Positions 31,544 through 42,140 of a stretch of DNA of 64,000 nt are shown here, one piece after another. Numbering within the stretch: the first letter of the stretch is position 1; every line of letters starts with the position of its first letter. This stretch comes from Saussurea involucrata (taxonomy: Eukaryota > Streptophyta > Magnoliopsida > Asterales > Asteraceae). Where the stretch lies: the NCBI GenBank assembly GCA_033807775.1, contig CM066321.1, positions 256,234,422 to 256,298,421 on the forward strand. Direction: 5' to 3'. The position numbers and the translations under genes were made by a program. A model generated the notes under the pieces. That model had not been told where the DNA came from. It saw nothing but the letters and a program-made list of their open reading frames with translations, and did no database searches.

Positions 31544-33053
31544 CTTTGTCTTTAGAGACAGATGTAGGTTTTGAATAAACCATTTTCTCCTTGCCTTTTG
31601 AGGAGGTAGGAGTTTCCTCAGGGATTGGTGTATTGGACGAGGAGCACTGAGAAGATGAAGTATCAGCGACTGAGGATACGAACGTTCCAAATTTAAGCAT
31701 TGAACGCTCAGTGGTTGGTTTTGGAGTATCATATTTGTAACCCAAACCACGTTTATCACTTAGGGGAATCTGAGACTTTATTATCTCAGTGATCTTTGTT
31801 GAAGAATTACACCATCCTTCAACAGTAGCTTTTTCAGCTTTTAATGCAGCGATAGCTTCTGCTCGTTCGATTTTGACTAGCTGATTTAAATATACTTGAT
31901 CTTTAAAATCTTCTTCAATTTTAGAAAGCTTTTCTATTTGAAGGTGGCAGTTTTTAAGCTTTTCAGTGAGATCAAGGTTTTGGTTTTCAACCACAGTTTT
32001 GCCGTTCATGGCTTCGTATAAACTTCTAGTCAAGAGATCGATCTTACGGAGACTATCAGCTTCATCAATATTTGCAATATTGGTAAAGAAGGAAGGTGAT
32101 ACCTGAATAGCAGAGGTTGAAGTGGAGGGAATGTCTGAACTTTCTTCCTCTTCTTCAATCTTGTCCATAAGACATAGATTTGCTTCATCATCTTCAGAGT
32201 CAGATGATGATGCTTCTTCATCAGAAACAGCCCAATCATAGTTAGCCATCAGGCCTTTATTCTTCTTCTTAAAGCTTTTCAGCTTAGCATATTTTTCTTT
32301 CAGCTTTGAATATTTGTCATCTTTATTCCTTGGAACAAATGATTTCTTTGTAAAAGCTGAGGGTCTAGAAACTTTCTTAGACCTGCACTCGTTAGCGAAA
32401 TGTCCTGTCTTTTCGCAGTTAAAACAAGTAGCAGTAGCCTTATCAACAAAAGCTGATGATCTAGGCTTGTCAGTTATGGAAAGAGGTTTGTTCTTTCTAA
32501 ACATTTTCTTTTTGGCAAATCTCCTGAACTTTTTAGTTAGAAGAGCCAAAGATTCATCATCATCTGAAAAATCAGAATCTGATGACCTTTCAGAGTTACT
32601 TTCTAACTTAGTGATAGTGACCGAGGGTCGCTGAGTAGAAGGTTCCTCTAAGATTAAAGCAACAGGGGTGCTTTTGGAATCTTTTACAAGATTCTTCTTA
32701 AGATGGCTCGATTGCTCATGATTCAGCAACGTGCCATATAAGGTTGAAAGGGTCATTGATTTTAGATCCTTTGACAGCTTGAGACACATAGAATAATTGT
32801 CCCAGCTTTCAGGTAAACATTCTAGAAACTTTGTCAGTACTTCAAAGTTAGAATATTCCTTACCAACAGTTTTCAGATCTATAATTAAACAATTAAAACG
32901 TTGGTGAACTTCAGAGAGAGATTCATTCTTACCAGAAATGAAGCTTTCGTATTGTCTTACCAGGTTGATCTTTCTTGAGTCCTGGACTTCAGACGTTCCT
33001 TCATACTGAACACATATTGTGTCCCACATGGCTTTTGATGTTTTCAGATTCAT
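31544..33053 (-). pseudogene. Element B gag, central part with first zinc knuckle
   Basis: About 500 codons: copia gag domain (TICVQYEGTSEVQDSRK, FLECLPESWDNY), a Ser/Asp-rich region, a Lys-rich stretch with the knuckle CFNCEKTGHFANEC, an acidic Ser/Asp/Glu stretch (SSSDSEDDEAN) and a helical part (LTEKLKNCHLQIEKL). It is out of frame with the N-terminal part by a one-base deletion near 33088 (compare E). It is cut by element C after KDKGK. Confidence 0.9.
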
Positions 33054-33391
33054 GACGGAATGGTAGACTTCGTCAGGAAGAGCATGGATAGTATGGATCT
33101 GGATTTTGTATCTATAGCCACTTTCTTCTTATCTTCGTAAGTCCATTGAAAGATTTCCTTAGGGACCAGCCTTTCTGGAATAGCAGGTCTATTCTCAGCG
33201 GCTGGAACTGCAGCATCAATTCTTACAGGGATGAATGGACCATTCTCGAGATAGTAAGGCATAGTAGGGTCTACACCTTCTAGGAAGAGTGTCATCCAAT
33301 TTTTCCATAAGTTGAAGTTATCTCTGGAAAATCTAGGGGGTTTAGCAAGAGAACCATTGTCTATATAATTTGTGTTTGTGTTGGTGGCCAT
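33050..33391 (-). pseudogene. Element B gag, N-terminal part (frameshifted)
   Basis: ATG at 33389-33391 starts MATNTNTNYIDNGS, as in E, then the gag N-terminal helix region (PPRFSRDNFNLWKN, PYYLENGPF). Loss of one G in SILSM(A)LP relative to E shifts the frame and gives a stop after 113 codons. Confidence 0.88.
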
Positions 33392-33457
33392 TTACAGATA
33401 ATAGCCAAGAAGAGAAATATCTTAGATTAGATCTTGTTTATGAGATTAAACAAATCC

Positions 33458-33469
33458 GCTCTGATACCA
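33458..33469 (-). other. Element B primer-binding site (initiator tRNA-Met)
   Basis: TGGTATCAGAGC on the coding strand, 2 bp from the 5' LTR. Confidence 0.93.
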
Positions 33470-33471
33470 CT

Positions 33472-34438
33472 TGTTGGTCCCGAAGGCCTATACAAGTTTG
33501 TAGAAGGGCGGGGTTGAATACAAACACACAGATTTTACTTTTCTAAATTGTTTATTGATAAATCATTAACAATTTACAGCTTGTTGCGGAAACAAGATTA
33601 AGGATAAACCTAAATCTAAACAAGTTGAAACACTAAGGTTTCTTTCACTAAGAGAGATAAGGAAATTACTAATAATAACCTATCTTGAGATAAGAGATTG
33701 AACTTGTCCAGAGTTAGCAAGTTACTTCAAATGAAGTGGGTTCATCTCTTTATATACTGCATGCATTTAATGCAAGTCAGTATACACTTTACACGTGTCA
33801 TCAGCTGGTTGGTTGCATGTCATTGACCTTTGTTGACAACCTTAGTAGCCGCATGGATGAACAGTGTAGTATCAGAGTGGTTGTACGATTTCAGACAGTC
33901 GGAGGTTCTTTTCTGACATTTCGTACGGAGTCGTGCAAGGGGTGGTTAAGACAAAAGTACTTTGTACGGAGGACTTCATGATCAGCTTTCGTTGATTCAG
34001 AGCATTATCATTTTCTATTCAGTGAATGATAAAGTTCAGCGATAGCTAAAGTCTTGTACTTGATACTTCACGTTGAGTGGACAAATCTGAGTCTTCGCTG
34101 ATCCGCATCAGTTCATTAGGAGACTTGTCGCTGGTTCTTGAGCTTGATCTTCGACTTCAGCGTAGAACCTTTGTTGACGTGAAACTTGTCTTCAGGGATC
34201 ATAAGTAAACAACTAACTTATCAGCGATCATCATAATGATTGAATAGACTCAGAGCATTAATGATGAGCAGTGTTCGCTGAATGTTTAATTTAAAGAGCG
34301 AGAGTTCCTATCAGCGGTACTGTAAGATCTTAGTACTTATCAGCGATAGTGAAACTCTGATACATATTGTTTACTTACAATTTTCACTAAGTATATAAGA
34401 GAGGGTCATTATCAAATCACTGAGGGTTTGGATCAACA
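33472..34438 (-). repeat. Element B 5' LTR (967 bp)
   Basis: Partner of 6923-7892. A TATATAAA box lies on the minus strand at 33749-33756, a plausible start of the element transcript. It holds the same series of TCAGCG/CGCTGA hexamers. The flank after it is CAATC. Confidence 0.95.
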
Positions 34439-34443
34439 CAATC

Positions 34444-35814
34444 ATAGTCACTAAGCAGTTCAACCCATCTTCTTTGCCTCATATTAAGCATTTTCTGGTC
34501 AAGGATATGTTGAAGGCTTTTATGATCAGTGTAGATGGTGCATTTCGTACCGTAAAGATAATGTCTCCAAATCTTGAGTGCGAACACTACGGCTCCTAAT
34601 TCTAGATCATGAGTAGTATAGTTCTTCTCATGAACTTTAAGTTGCCTCGAAGCATATGCAATGACTTTGTCCTTCTGCATCAACACACACCCCAATCCTT
34701 GGTGTGATGCATCGCAGTAGACTACGAAATTCTCCACGCTTTCTGGCAATGCTAGAATCGGTGTATTACATAACCTATGCTTAAGTGTTTGGAATGCTTC
34801 TTCTTATTTCTCTCCCCAAATAAACTTCTTATCCTTTTGGGTTAATGTCGTTAGTGGTTGCGCAATTTTTGAGAAATTCGCAATGAATCGCCGATAATAG
34901 CCTGCTAAACCGAGAAATTGGCGAATTTCTGTCGGGGTTTTCGGGGCTTCCCACTTCTTGATGGCCTCAATTTTTGCCGGATCTACATGAATTCCCTTCT
35001 CATTAATCACGTGGCCAAGAAATTGTACCTCTCGAATCCAAAATTCGCATTTGGAGAACTTTGCATACAATTTCTGGTCTCTGAGCAATTCTAGTATCAA
35101 CTTTAGATGTCGCTCATGATCCTCCTTGCTTTGCGAATAAATTAGTATATCATCTATGAACACGATCACGAACTCGTCCAGGTACGGTCTACAAACCCTG
35201 TTCATTAAGTCCATGAAGACAGCTGGTGCGTTGGTTAGCCCGAAAGGCATAACCAGGAATTCGTAATGGTCGTATCGAGTCCTAAACGCTGTCTTGGGAA
35301 CATCCTCTTCACGGACTCTCATTTGATGATATCCAGATCGAAGGTCAATTTTTGAAAAGTAGGTAGCACCTTGGAGTTGGTCGAACAGGTCGTCGATTCG
35401 GGGAAGAGGGTATCGGTTCTTGATAGTTAGCTTATTGAGTTCTCTATAATCGATGCACATCCGCAAGGATCCATCTTTCTTTTTAACGAAAAGAACTGGT
35501 GCACCCCATGGCGAAGAGCTAGGTCTTATAAGTCCTTTGTCGAGCAGCTCCTGGAGTTGTCCTGACAATTCCTGCATTTCTGATGGGGCCAAACGGTACG
35601 GTGACTTAGCCACAGGTGCAGCTCCAGGAATTAAGTCGATGTGAAACTCGACTTGTCTTGACGGGGGTAGTCCTGGTAGCTCCTCCGGGAACACCTCGGG
35701 AAAATCCCGAACCACAGGAAAATCCTGAATGCGTTTTTCTTCGATTTCCTTGACTATAACGTGAGCCAAAAACGCGATGCATTCCTTTTCAAGTACTTCC
35801 GCATTTTCATACAC
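34444..35814 (-). pseudogene. Element A pol, reverse transcriptase and RNase H (broken)
   Basis: Contains the RT fingers/palm motifs of gypsy elements (PYRLAPSEMQEL, CIDYRELNKLTIKNRYPLP, the catalytic FIDDILIYS) and RNase H (VYCDASHQGLGC, FALKIWRHYLYG). It copies element RNA to DNA and removes the RNA strand. A TAA at 34804-34806 interrupts the frame between RT and RNase H (GEK, stop, EEAF); element C has a sense codon at the equivalent place. The frame to the upstream protease is shifted, and the RNase H end is cut by element B at LLSDYDC. Not functional as it stands. Confidence 0.92.
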
Positions 35815-36179
35815 GTCACTAACTTAAAGTTCTTTCCGGACTTCTCTCCATGTACGACGAGTGTTTTACCCTCTGGTAGCGGAATTCGGATGATCTTTTC
35901 GGAACAACATATGTCTACCCGGTTTTTGGATAGCCAATCCATGCCCACGACTATGTCAAAGCTTCCTAGCTCAATCGGAATAAGGTCTATACTAAAGCTC
36001 TTATTAGCTAAGTTTAAAGTACAATCCGTAATTACATCTCTGACCTTAACTTCCTGCCCATTAGCAAATTCGATAACGTGGACCTCTTTCAACTTTTGGG
36101 GTTTCAAGTTAATTTTTGGCCTAAACTCTAGTGATACAAAGCTCCTATCCGCTCCAGAATCAAATAGGAATTTGGTCAT
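35754..36179 (-). pseudogene. Element A protease domain, first coding segment after the leader
   Basis: Aspartic protease of gypsy type: LFDSGADRSFVSLEFRP near the N terminus holds the catalytic DSG (DTG in element C), and VIVGMDWL-type sequence follows. It would normally cut the Gag-Pol precursor. An ATG lies ten codons before the DSG, so no gag precedes it: about 400 codons present in C are absent. The frame runs out at about 35760 through a small indel, and RT continues in another frame (overlap 35754-35814). The start shown is the first ATG after the deletion and need not be used. Confidence 0.88.
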
Positions 36180-36842
36180 ACTTTTGATACAAGTTCTACT
36201 TAACTAGGTTATGAATATCATATGGTATGTCTACAACTAATCATTTAAGCACATAAATATAGCAACATACAGTAACCTCATAATCATGGATTTCAAAACA
36301 CTTGGTTCAAACAAACACGGTTCAACCATCACATAGGTTCAATAAACAACAAAATGTTTTCTCTAAAAGATACCTAGTACTTAGAGTTCTAATAGTCAGC
36401 TACATGCCACCAAAATAAGTTTCCAACTTTAATCATCGAAAGTAGTCAAAAAGTTCTTTCACTAACGCCACTTTCTTGGAACCATTTCTTCACAACTATC
36501 CCTAATGCATAGTTACTAAGTGTGCTATTGTAAGTGCCTAAGATATGCAATGTTCATGCATGCACACACAAAATTATGCTTCCGTGTTTAAGTAGAAAAT
36601 TTATTTTAAGCATACTTCCAGTATAACTAATTCGAGTCTCCCATTATACATACCTGAATTAAACATAGGTGATCAGGCTTTGTTTAATTGAGGTATAATA
36701 ATGTGGCACTCAACTTAATTATATTAACAATATGCCTCAGATTTTGATAATCATTTTGAAAACCGTTTTGAAAATAGTTTGCATTATAGTTGGGTTATAG
36801 TTTGTGGTCTCCATAAGAAAACCGGCATTCTCTATAACCTTA
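36180..36842 (-). other. Element A untranslated leader, gag and leader ORF missing
   Basis: About 660 bp between the PBS and the protease. The part nearest the PBS (about 36590-36842) resembles the leader of element C (shared AAACATAGGTGATCAGGCT). A second weak match lies near 36360 (TTTTCTCTAAAAGAT). Neither the 210-codon leader ORF nor the gag gene of C can be found. No convincing ORF is seen. Confidence 0.7.
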
Positions 36843-36855
36843 GGCTCTGATACCA
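36843..36855 (-). other. Element A primer-binding site (initiator tRNA-Met)
   Basis: On the coding strand TGGTATCAGAGCC lies 4 bp after the 5' LTR; it matches the 3' end of plant initiator tRNA-Met, the primer for minus-strand DNA. Confidence 0.92.
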
Positions 36856-36859
36856 AATT

Positions 36860-39800
36860 TGTCACACCCCGCTAAAGCGGAAACACGATGTATAACAGCG
36901 TAGGGTTTCATTCAAAAGGTAACAGTCAACACCAACCACAACATTCAATACAGTAGTTCAAAATATTACATTACAACGTTTTAAGCAAATTGTTCCAAAA
37001 AGAAGACGTCGGGTACAAAAATTAACAGTAGAAGTTTTAATGTTCTTGATGCTGATGTCAACATGCAAAAATACACCCTACATGCCTTCACTTACTTATT
37101 AGCACCTGAAAAGCATGATGAAAAGAAAAGGGTCAACTACAAAGAGTTGGTGAGTTCACAGGTTTTCGTATGCACAAAAAAAAAATTGTATGCAGAAATT
37201 GTTATTGTGAAACGTTTGTTCACACGAAGTTTACGTAACCAGTTGTTCGAGTATTTGCACGAGGTATAAAGTATACAATGATGTCATCGCATTGAGCCAC
37301 TACCAAACCTTCCGACAAACCAACGCCCCTTAAATTATTCACGTCCTACCTCAGCGGTGGATTAATTCCACATGGGTAAGACCATTGTTGTTACTGGCAA
37401 AGTGCACTTCTAGCTCGTCAGCTTAAAGTGGGGTTGTCAATCCAAATAGCGCTACCCACAAATACCATTGGCTCATAATGAGTTAATAAGTAGTGTCTAA
37501 CAAGTGGGGACTTTTTCATTTAAAACTCAAGCACATCAAAAAGTATACATACCTTAGTGCACAAACAATTTAAAGTTAAGGCTCAACATTTCATAGCATA
37601 ATTCAATCAATTTGAAATTCAATATCATGCTTTTCACCCCAAATTGTAACAAAAGAGTAAAAAGGGGCTGTGAATACTCACAATGTTCAGCAAGAATTTC
37701 CAAGTGTTGCCGCACGGTTGCACAGTTTCTCGATTCTAGGTCCTTCCTAAGGAAGTGAAACACATTATCAGTTTCGGTCTAACTCTTATGGCTAAAGCAT
37801 TGCTTAGCCCATCATGTCTTATAAAATGCCTTAGTGTTAGTTATTAAGTTTAAGTATTATTTTTCGTCGACGCTTTCTAGTAATTTATTGGTTTTAAACG
37901 GTTTGTAGGATTTTGTTGTTACATAATAAAATTTATAGGTTATAAGTAGTATTTAATCCATTTTACCACGTTTTATATTTTCTTCATGACGAACACTTTC
38001 ATTAATTACATATGTAATTGTATTTCTCATTTACCTTGTGATTTAAAATGTTCGGTTTGTTATAAATCTATTATTTGTTAGTTTATTATTTATACCTTCA
38101 TATACATGTATATATAGTTTTTATTTATGGTTTTGACAATTTCTACAATTTATAAGCTTTTTATCTTTTAATAACTCTACAAATCCCTTTTTCTTTTGAA
38201 TTAGAGTTTTACTTTTCTGGTGGGAGAATATTAAGTCCACTTATGGTCATTTTTAAATATCTTATGGAAATTTTATTAGTCCAACTTTTTATATGTATCA
38301 ATTTAATGTCTTAGGGAACTTTTGACATAAATATCACTATTTTTAGAGTTGGCTAGCTATTTTAATCATTACACTTAAGTTTAAGTGTCACAGTTACCAA
38401 AACAGTCTGCACCATATTTTTGTCAAGTCCATTTGGAGGGTCAATTCTCAACATTTTCCCGTGATTCAAAATGGGTTTTAATCCTAACTCATAAAAGTAT
38501 CTTTCAGAAAAATTTCATCATTTTTGGTTACATATTGAGGGAGATATGACGATTTTAAGTTAGACCTTTCCTTCTGCCAGATTCTGATTTCTTGCACACC
38601 AGTCTTGGTTTGAGTGTTTAAGACCTCAAATCTTAATATTTTTGAGTGAAACCAATTTTGTTCGAGTTATAACTCATTAGAATAATTTCCAGAAGGAAAA
38701 TCAAGAATTTTAGTGGAATATTAAGAGACTTATAACTGATTAAAGTAGAGATTTTTCTCTGTCAGATTGTCTTTGCACACTTAATTTGATATGAGTAGAT
38801 GAAGGGTCAAATCTTCGGGTTTTTACATGAAACCACTTGGATTTGAAACATAACACAATAAACAAAGTTCCAAAAAAATATTCATATCATTTGGTTAAGT
38901 ATTTTTCAAGATATGGTCGGATGAAATGCGTGCAAGTAATCTGCCAGAAACTAAAAATTGTTTATTCATGGAAAATGAGTGTTTTATCTCCATATTTTCA
39001 CTCATATGGTTGGTTCTTTGATTGAACACTCATTTACCACTACTTTGACAATGTTCTTAGATAAGAAAATCTATTTTTGTCCTTTAAAAACTCATGCATG
39101 AACTCACACATCTCAGATTGTAACAAAAACCCACATGCATGTAGTTATAACATCATCTTCTTGAGTTCTAGTTGTATGGCTTAAGGATTACCATCATTTG
39201 TTTGACATAACATGTCTTTGGTGATTAATCCACCATTAAAAGGGTACATTAAGGTCCCTTTATCCAGAAACTCAAGGATTTCAAAATAAAGTGAGGAAAG
39301 AAGGAGAAATTTTACAAGTAACAAGAAGAAAAGAAGTAGGATACAAGAGAGATGAGTTTACTCACACTAGGGAGGATTATTACCTTCAAGTCTTCAAGGA
39401 TTTGATGATTTTCACCAAGGATTTGGGGCTGATTTCGGCTGGAGTTAGAGAGGGAAGAGAGAGTGGTGAGTTTGAATGTAGAGAGAGAGAGGTTGAGAGG
39501 AAAATGAAAGGGTTCTTGAAAATATGGAAGTTTTTTTTATTGAATGAGGGTTTTGGGTCATGTAAGGGCCGAATTTGGGGCCCTAAATTCTGCTTTTATA
39601 TTATTATTATTTTGTTTAAGTTTTAATTAATATGGCTTAAGTATAAATATATTATGAAATTTTATAAAAAGATTGATTAAGGGTAGTTAATTCCCATTTA
39701 TCTACTTAGTTTTTGGTTTGGTTAAATAAAGTGTTAGGATTTAGAATTGGGTATATATATAAACTATATATTTACTCCTCTTATTATTAATATTGTTAAA

Positions 39801-40007
39801 ATTAAATGTTACTGTTCCAATCGGCATTTTAAAGACATCTTAAGAAGTTCCGTGCGGTAACAGGATTTTCTAAGTGTACTGTTGGAATTCTTAGGAAACT
39901 AACCCTTAGCCATCATAATTAAGTCATAATGAGTTATTCCTACTTGTTAAAACAAGTATTATACTATTCAGTTGCTAACCTGAGTGGCTTGGTTGACGGG
40001 TGTCACA
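36860..40007 (-). repeat. Element A 5' LTR (3148 bp)
   Basis: Partner of 2168-5316. It begins TGTCACACCCCGCTAAAGCGG, in which CCGCT and AGCGG can form a small terminal hairpin, and ends at TGTCACA followed by the TSD AAGTC. It includes AT-rich blocks and a poly-T run near 39530. No gene is seen inside. Confidence 0.95.
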
Positions 40008-40420
40008 AAGTCGCCTGTCGTTCGTCGTGTGTGAGTCGTGTTGAGAGTCGTGCGAAGAATGACCTAAAATCTGGAATAAAATAGCTGAAATTCGCACAAA
40101 CAGAGGGTTAGGCGACCTGTCACGCGACTTGCAAGTCACGTGGCAAGTCGCCCGCTTTTCTGAGCTGCGCGGGTCGGTTTCTGGTTCGCGGTTCGGGTCC
40201 TGGTTCGGGCGGGAGTCTTGGGCTTGGATCTCGGGCTTCCGTTGGGCTTCATTTTGGGTCTTTTTGGGCTCTTTTTAGCTTCTTTTCTCGATGGTTACTG
40301 CCTTTTAATTAACCTGCACATTCCACTAGATAAACCATAAAATCCACGCCTTTTGGCTAGAATACAAGCCAATCTCATTGGTTTGAGAACTGAAAATAAC
40401 GCCAAAAAGTGGCGTTATCA
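40008..40420. other. Right part of solo LTR F
   Basis: After the AAGTC duplication, a G/C-richer stretch with repeated AGTCG/CAAGTCG motifs, then TCTTGGGCTTGG and AT-rich sequence to the terminal hairpin. No coding is seen. Confidence 0.75.
40396..40418. repeat. Terminal hairpin of solo LTR F
   Basis: ATAACGCC and GGCGTTAT form a perfect 8-bp stem around a 7-nt loop (AAAAAGT), 2 bp from the F terminus. Such terminal inverted sequence could be part of the integrase recognition end or a structured RNA end; the function is inferred only. Confidence 0.6.
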
Positions 40421-40425
40421 CTCAT

Positions 40426-41104
40426 GATTCAGCATCGTGCCATATAAGGTAGAAAGGGTCATTGATTTTAGATCCTTTGACAGCTTGAGACACATAGAAT
40501 AACTGTCCCAGCTTTCAGGTAAACATTCTAAGAACTTTGTCAGTACTTCAAAGTTAGAATATTCCTTACCAACAGTTTTTAGATCTATTATTAAGCAGTT
40601 AAAACGTTGGTGTACTTCAGAGAGAGTTTCATTCTTACCACAAATGAAGCTTTCATACTGTCTTACCAGGTTGATCTTTCGAGAGTCCTGGACTTCAGAA
40701 GTACCTTCATATTGAACACAGATTGTGTCCCACATAGCTTTTGAGGTTTTCAGGTTCATGACGGAATGGTAGACTTCGTCAGGAAGAGCCATGGAGAGTA
40801 TGGATTTGGCTTTGGTGTCGATAGCCACTTTCTTCTTATCTTCATCAGTCCACATATGAATTTCCTTAGGAATCAGCCTTTCTGGAATAGCAGGTCTATT
40901 CTCAGCGGCTGGAACTGCAGGATCAATTCTTACAGGAATATATGGGCCGTTTTCAAGATAATAAGGCATAGTAGGGTCTACACCTTCTAAGAAGAGAATC
41001 TTCCTATTTTTCCATAGATTAAAATTATCTCTGGAGAATCTAGGGGGTTTTGCAAGAGAACCGTTGTCAATATAGTTTGTGTTTGTGTTTGTGTTGGTAG
41101 CCAT
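40426..41104 (-). pseudogene. Element E gag, N-terminal part
   Basis: Starts at ATG 41102-41104 (MATNTNTNTNYIDNGS); a further upstream in-frame start is less likely because B has the same MATNT start. Copia gag N-terminal domain: PPRFSRDNFNLWKN, SILSMALPDEVYHSVM, TICVQYEGTSEV, FLECLPESWDSY. It is open until the F insertion (TLYGTMLNHE). Better preserved than B gag, which has a one-base deletion in SILSM. Confidence 0.9.
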
Positions 41105-41172
41105 TTTAGAAAATAGCAAGGAAGAGAAATCTTAGTATAGATCAGATCTTGTTTATGAGATTAAACAAATCC

Positions 41173-41184
41173 GCTCTGATACCA
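41173..41184 (-). other. Element E primer-binding site (initiator tRNA-Met)
   Basis: TGGTATCAGAGC on the coding strand, 2 bp from the LTR. Confidence 0.93.
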
Positions 41185-41186
41185 CT

Positions 41187-42140
41187 TGTTGGTCCCGAAG
41201 GGCTATACAAGTTTGTAGAAGGGGGGGGGGGGGTTGAATACAAACACACGTTTTTACTTTTCTAAATTGTTTATTGATAAATCAAGACAATTTACAACTT
41301 GTTGCGGAACAAGATTAAGGATAAATCCTAAATCTAAACAAGTTGGAACACTAAGTTTCTTGCACTAAGAAAGAGAAGGAAATTACTAATAATAACCTAT
41401 CTCAAGAAAGACAACTTGACCAGAGTTAACAAGTTCTTCAAAACTGAAGCGGGGCGTCTTCTTATATACTGCATGCATTTAATGTATGGCAGTTTACACT
41501 TTACACGTGGCAGCAGCTGATTGGTTGTAGGATCTGATTTGAGTAGACAACCTTAGTAGCCGCATGGATAAACAGTGTAGTATCAGAGTGGTTGTACGAT
41601 TTCAGACAATAAGGAGGTTCTTTTCTGACATTTCGTACGGAGTCGTGCAAGGGTGGTTAAGACAAAAGTACTCTGTACGGAGGACTTCATGATCAGCTTT
41701 CGTTGAGTCAGATCTTTATCAGCGAATGATAAAGTTCAGCGATAGCTAAAGTCTTGTACTTGATACTTCACGTTGAGTAGACAAATCTGAGTCTTCGCTG
41801 ATCCGCATCAGTTCATTAGGAGACTTGTCGCTGATTCTTGAGCTTGATCTTCGACTTCAGCGTAGAACCTATGTTAACGTGAAACTTGTCTTCAGGGATC
41901 ATAAGTAAACAACTAACTTATCAGCGATCATCTCATAGACTGAACATGCTCAGAGCTATATGATGATGAACAGTGTTCGCTGAATATCTAATCTAAAGAG
42001 TGAGAGTTCCTATCAGCGGTACTGTAAAGTCTTAGTACTTATCAGCGATAGTGAAACTCTAATACATATTGTTTACTTACAATTTTCACTAAGTGTTTAA
42101 GAGAGGGTCATTATCAAATCACTGAGGGTTTGGATCAACA
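41187..42140 (-). repeat. Element E 5' LTR (954 bp)
   Basis: Same family as the B LTRs: starts TGTTGGTCCCGAAGG, has a long G run (about 41221-41234), a TATATAAG-like box on the minus strand (41461-41468) and many TCAGCG/CGCTGA hexamers, and ends GGATCAACA. It differs more from the B LTRs than those differ from each other. Confidence 0.93.

Larger units (their letters stand above)
6923..34438 (-). mobile_element. Element B: Sirevirus-like Ty1/copia retrotransposon with accessory gene, split by C and D
   Basis: Both LTRs and the perfect TSD CAATC (6918-6922, 34439-34443) are present. Without C and D it is about 13.0 kb. Order on the coding strand: 5' LTR, PBS, long gag with two zinc knuckles, two stops, protease, integrase, RT, RNase H, about 1 kb of spacer, about 4 kb of accessory reading frame, PPT, 3' LTR. 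The copia domain order (integrase before RT), the YVDDIIFGSTN motif, a large gag and an extra frame after pol suggest the Sirevirus (SIRE/Maximus) lineage; that placement is inference. Gag has one frameshift, pol one stop and the accessory frame three stops, so it is probably dead. Confidence 0.95.
2168..40007 (-). mobile_element. Element A: Ty3/gypsy retrotransposon, gag-less, split by element B
   Basis: Complete element with both LTRs and the perfect TSD AAGTC at 2163-2167 and 40008-40012. Without element B it is about 10.3 kb. It is transcribed right to left: 5' LTR, PBS, a short leader, protease, RT, RNase H, then (beyond the B insertion) integrase, PPT and 3' LTR. No gag or zinc knuckle is present between PBS and protease. 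Protease/RT and RNase H carry a frameshift and a stop. LTR ends (TGTCACACCCC...GGTGTCACA) match element C although the LTR bodies differ, so A and C probably use the same class of integrase. The pol type suggests a Tekay/Del-like chromovirus (inference). Confidence 0.95.
1269..40420. mobile_element. Element F: solo LTR of about 1.3 kb, split by element A
   Basis: After removal of element A and one AAGTC copy, 899 bp on the left and 408 bp on the right form a 1307-bp sequence that begins TGATAGGCGG and ends GGCGTTATCA. It is flanked by the perfect 5-bp duplication CTCAT at 1264-1268 and 40421-40425. TG...CA ends, a 5-bp TSD and no internal domain, PBS or PPT fit a solo LTR left by recombination between the two LTRs of a former retrotransposon. 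No coding is visible in either half. The parent family is not identified. Orientation is uncertain; the TGATAACGCC end at the right may be the LTR start, giving the minus strand. Confidence 0.8.
1..42140 (-). mobile_element. Element E: Ty1/copia LTR retrotransposon (5' part), host of the whole nest
   Basis: Outermost element of the nest, transcribed right to left. Its 5' LTR, PBS and gag start lie near 41-42 kb. Gag breaks off at 40426 and resumes at 1263, so everything between is inserted DNA (element F and its contents). The 3' half of E lies beyond the left edge, so its outer TSD cannot be checked; the right flank begins TAGTT. E and B are the same family: LTR ends, PBS and gag are closely similar. 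E is uninterrupted where C and D sit in B, which confirms those insertion points. Confidence 0.93.
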
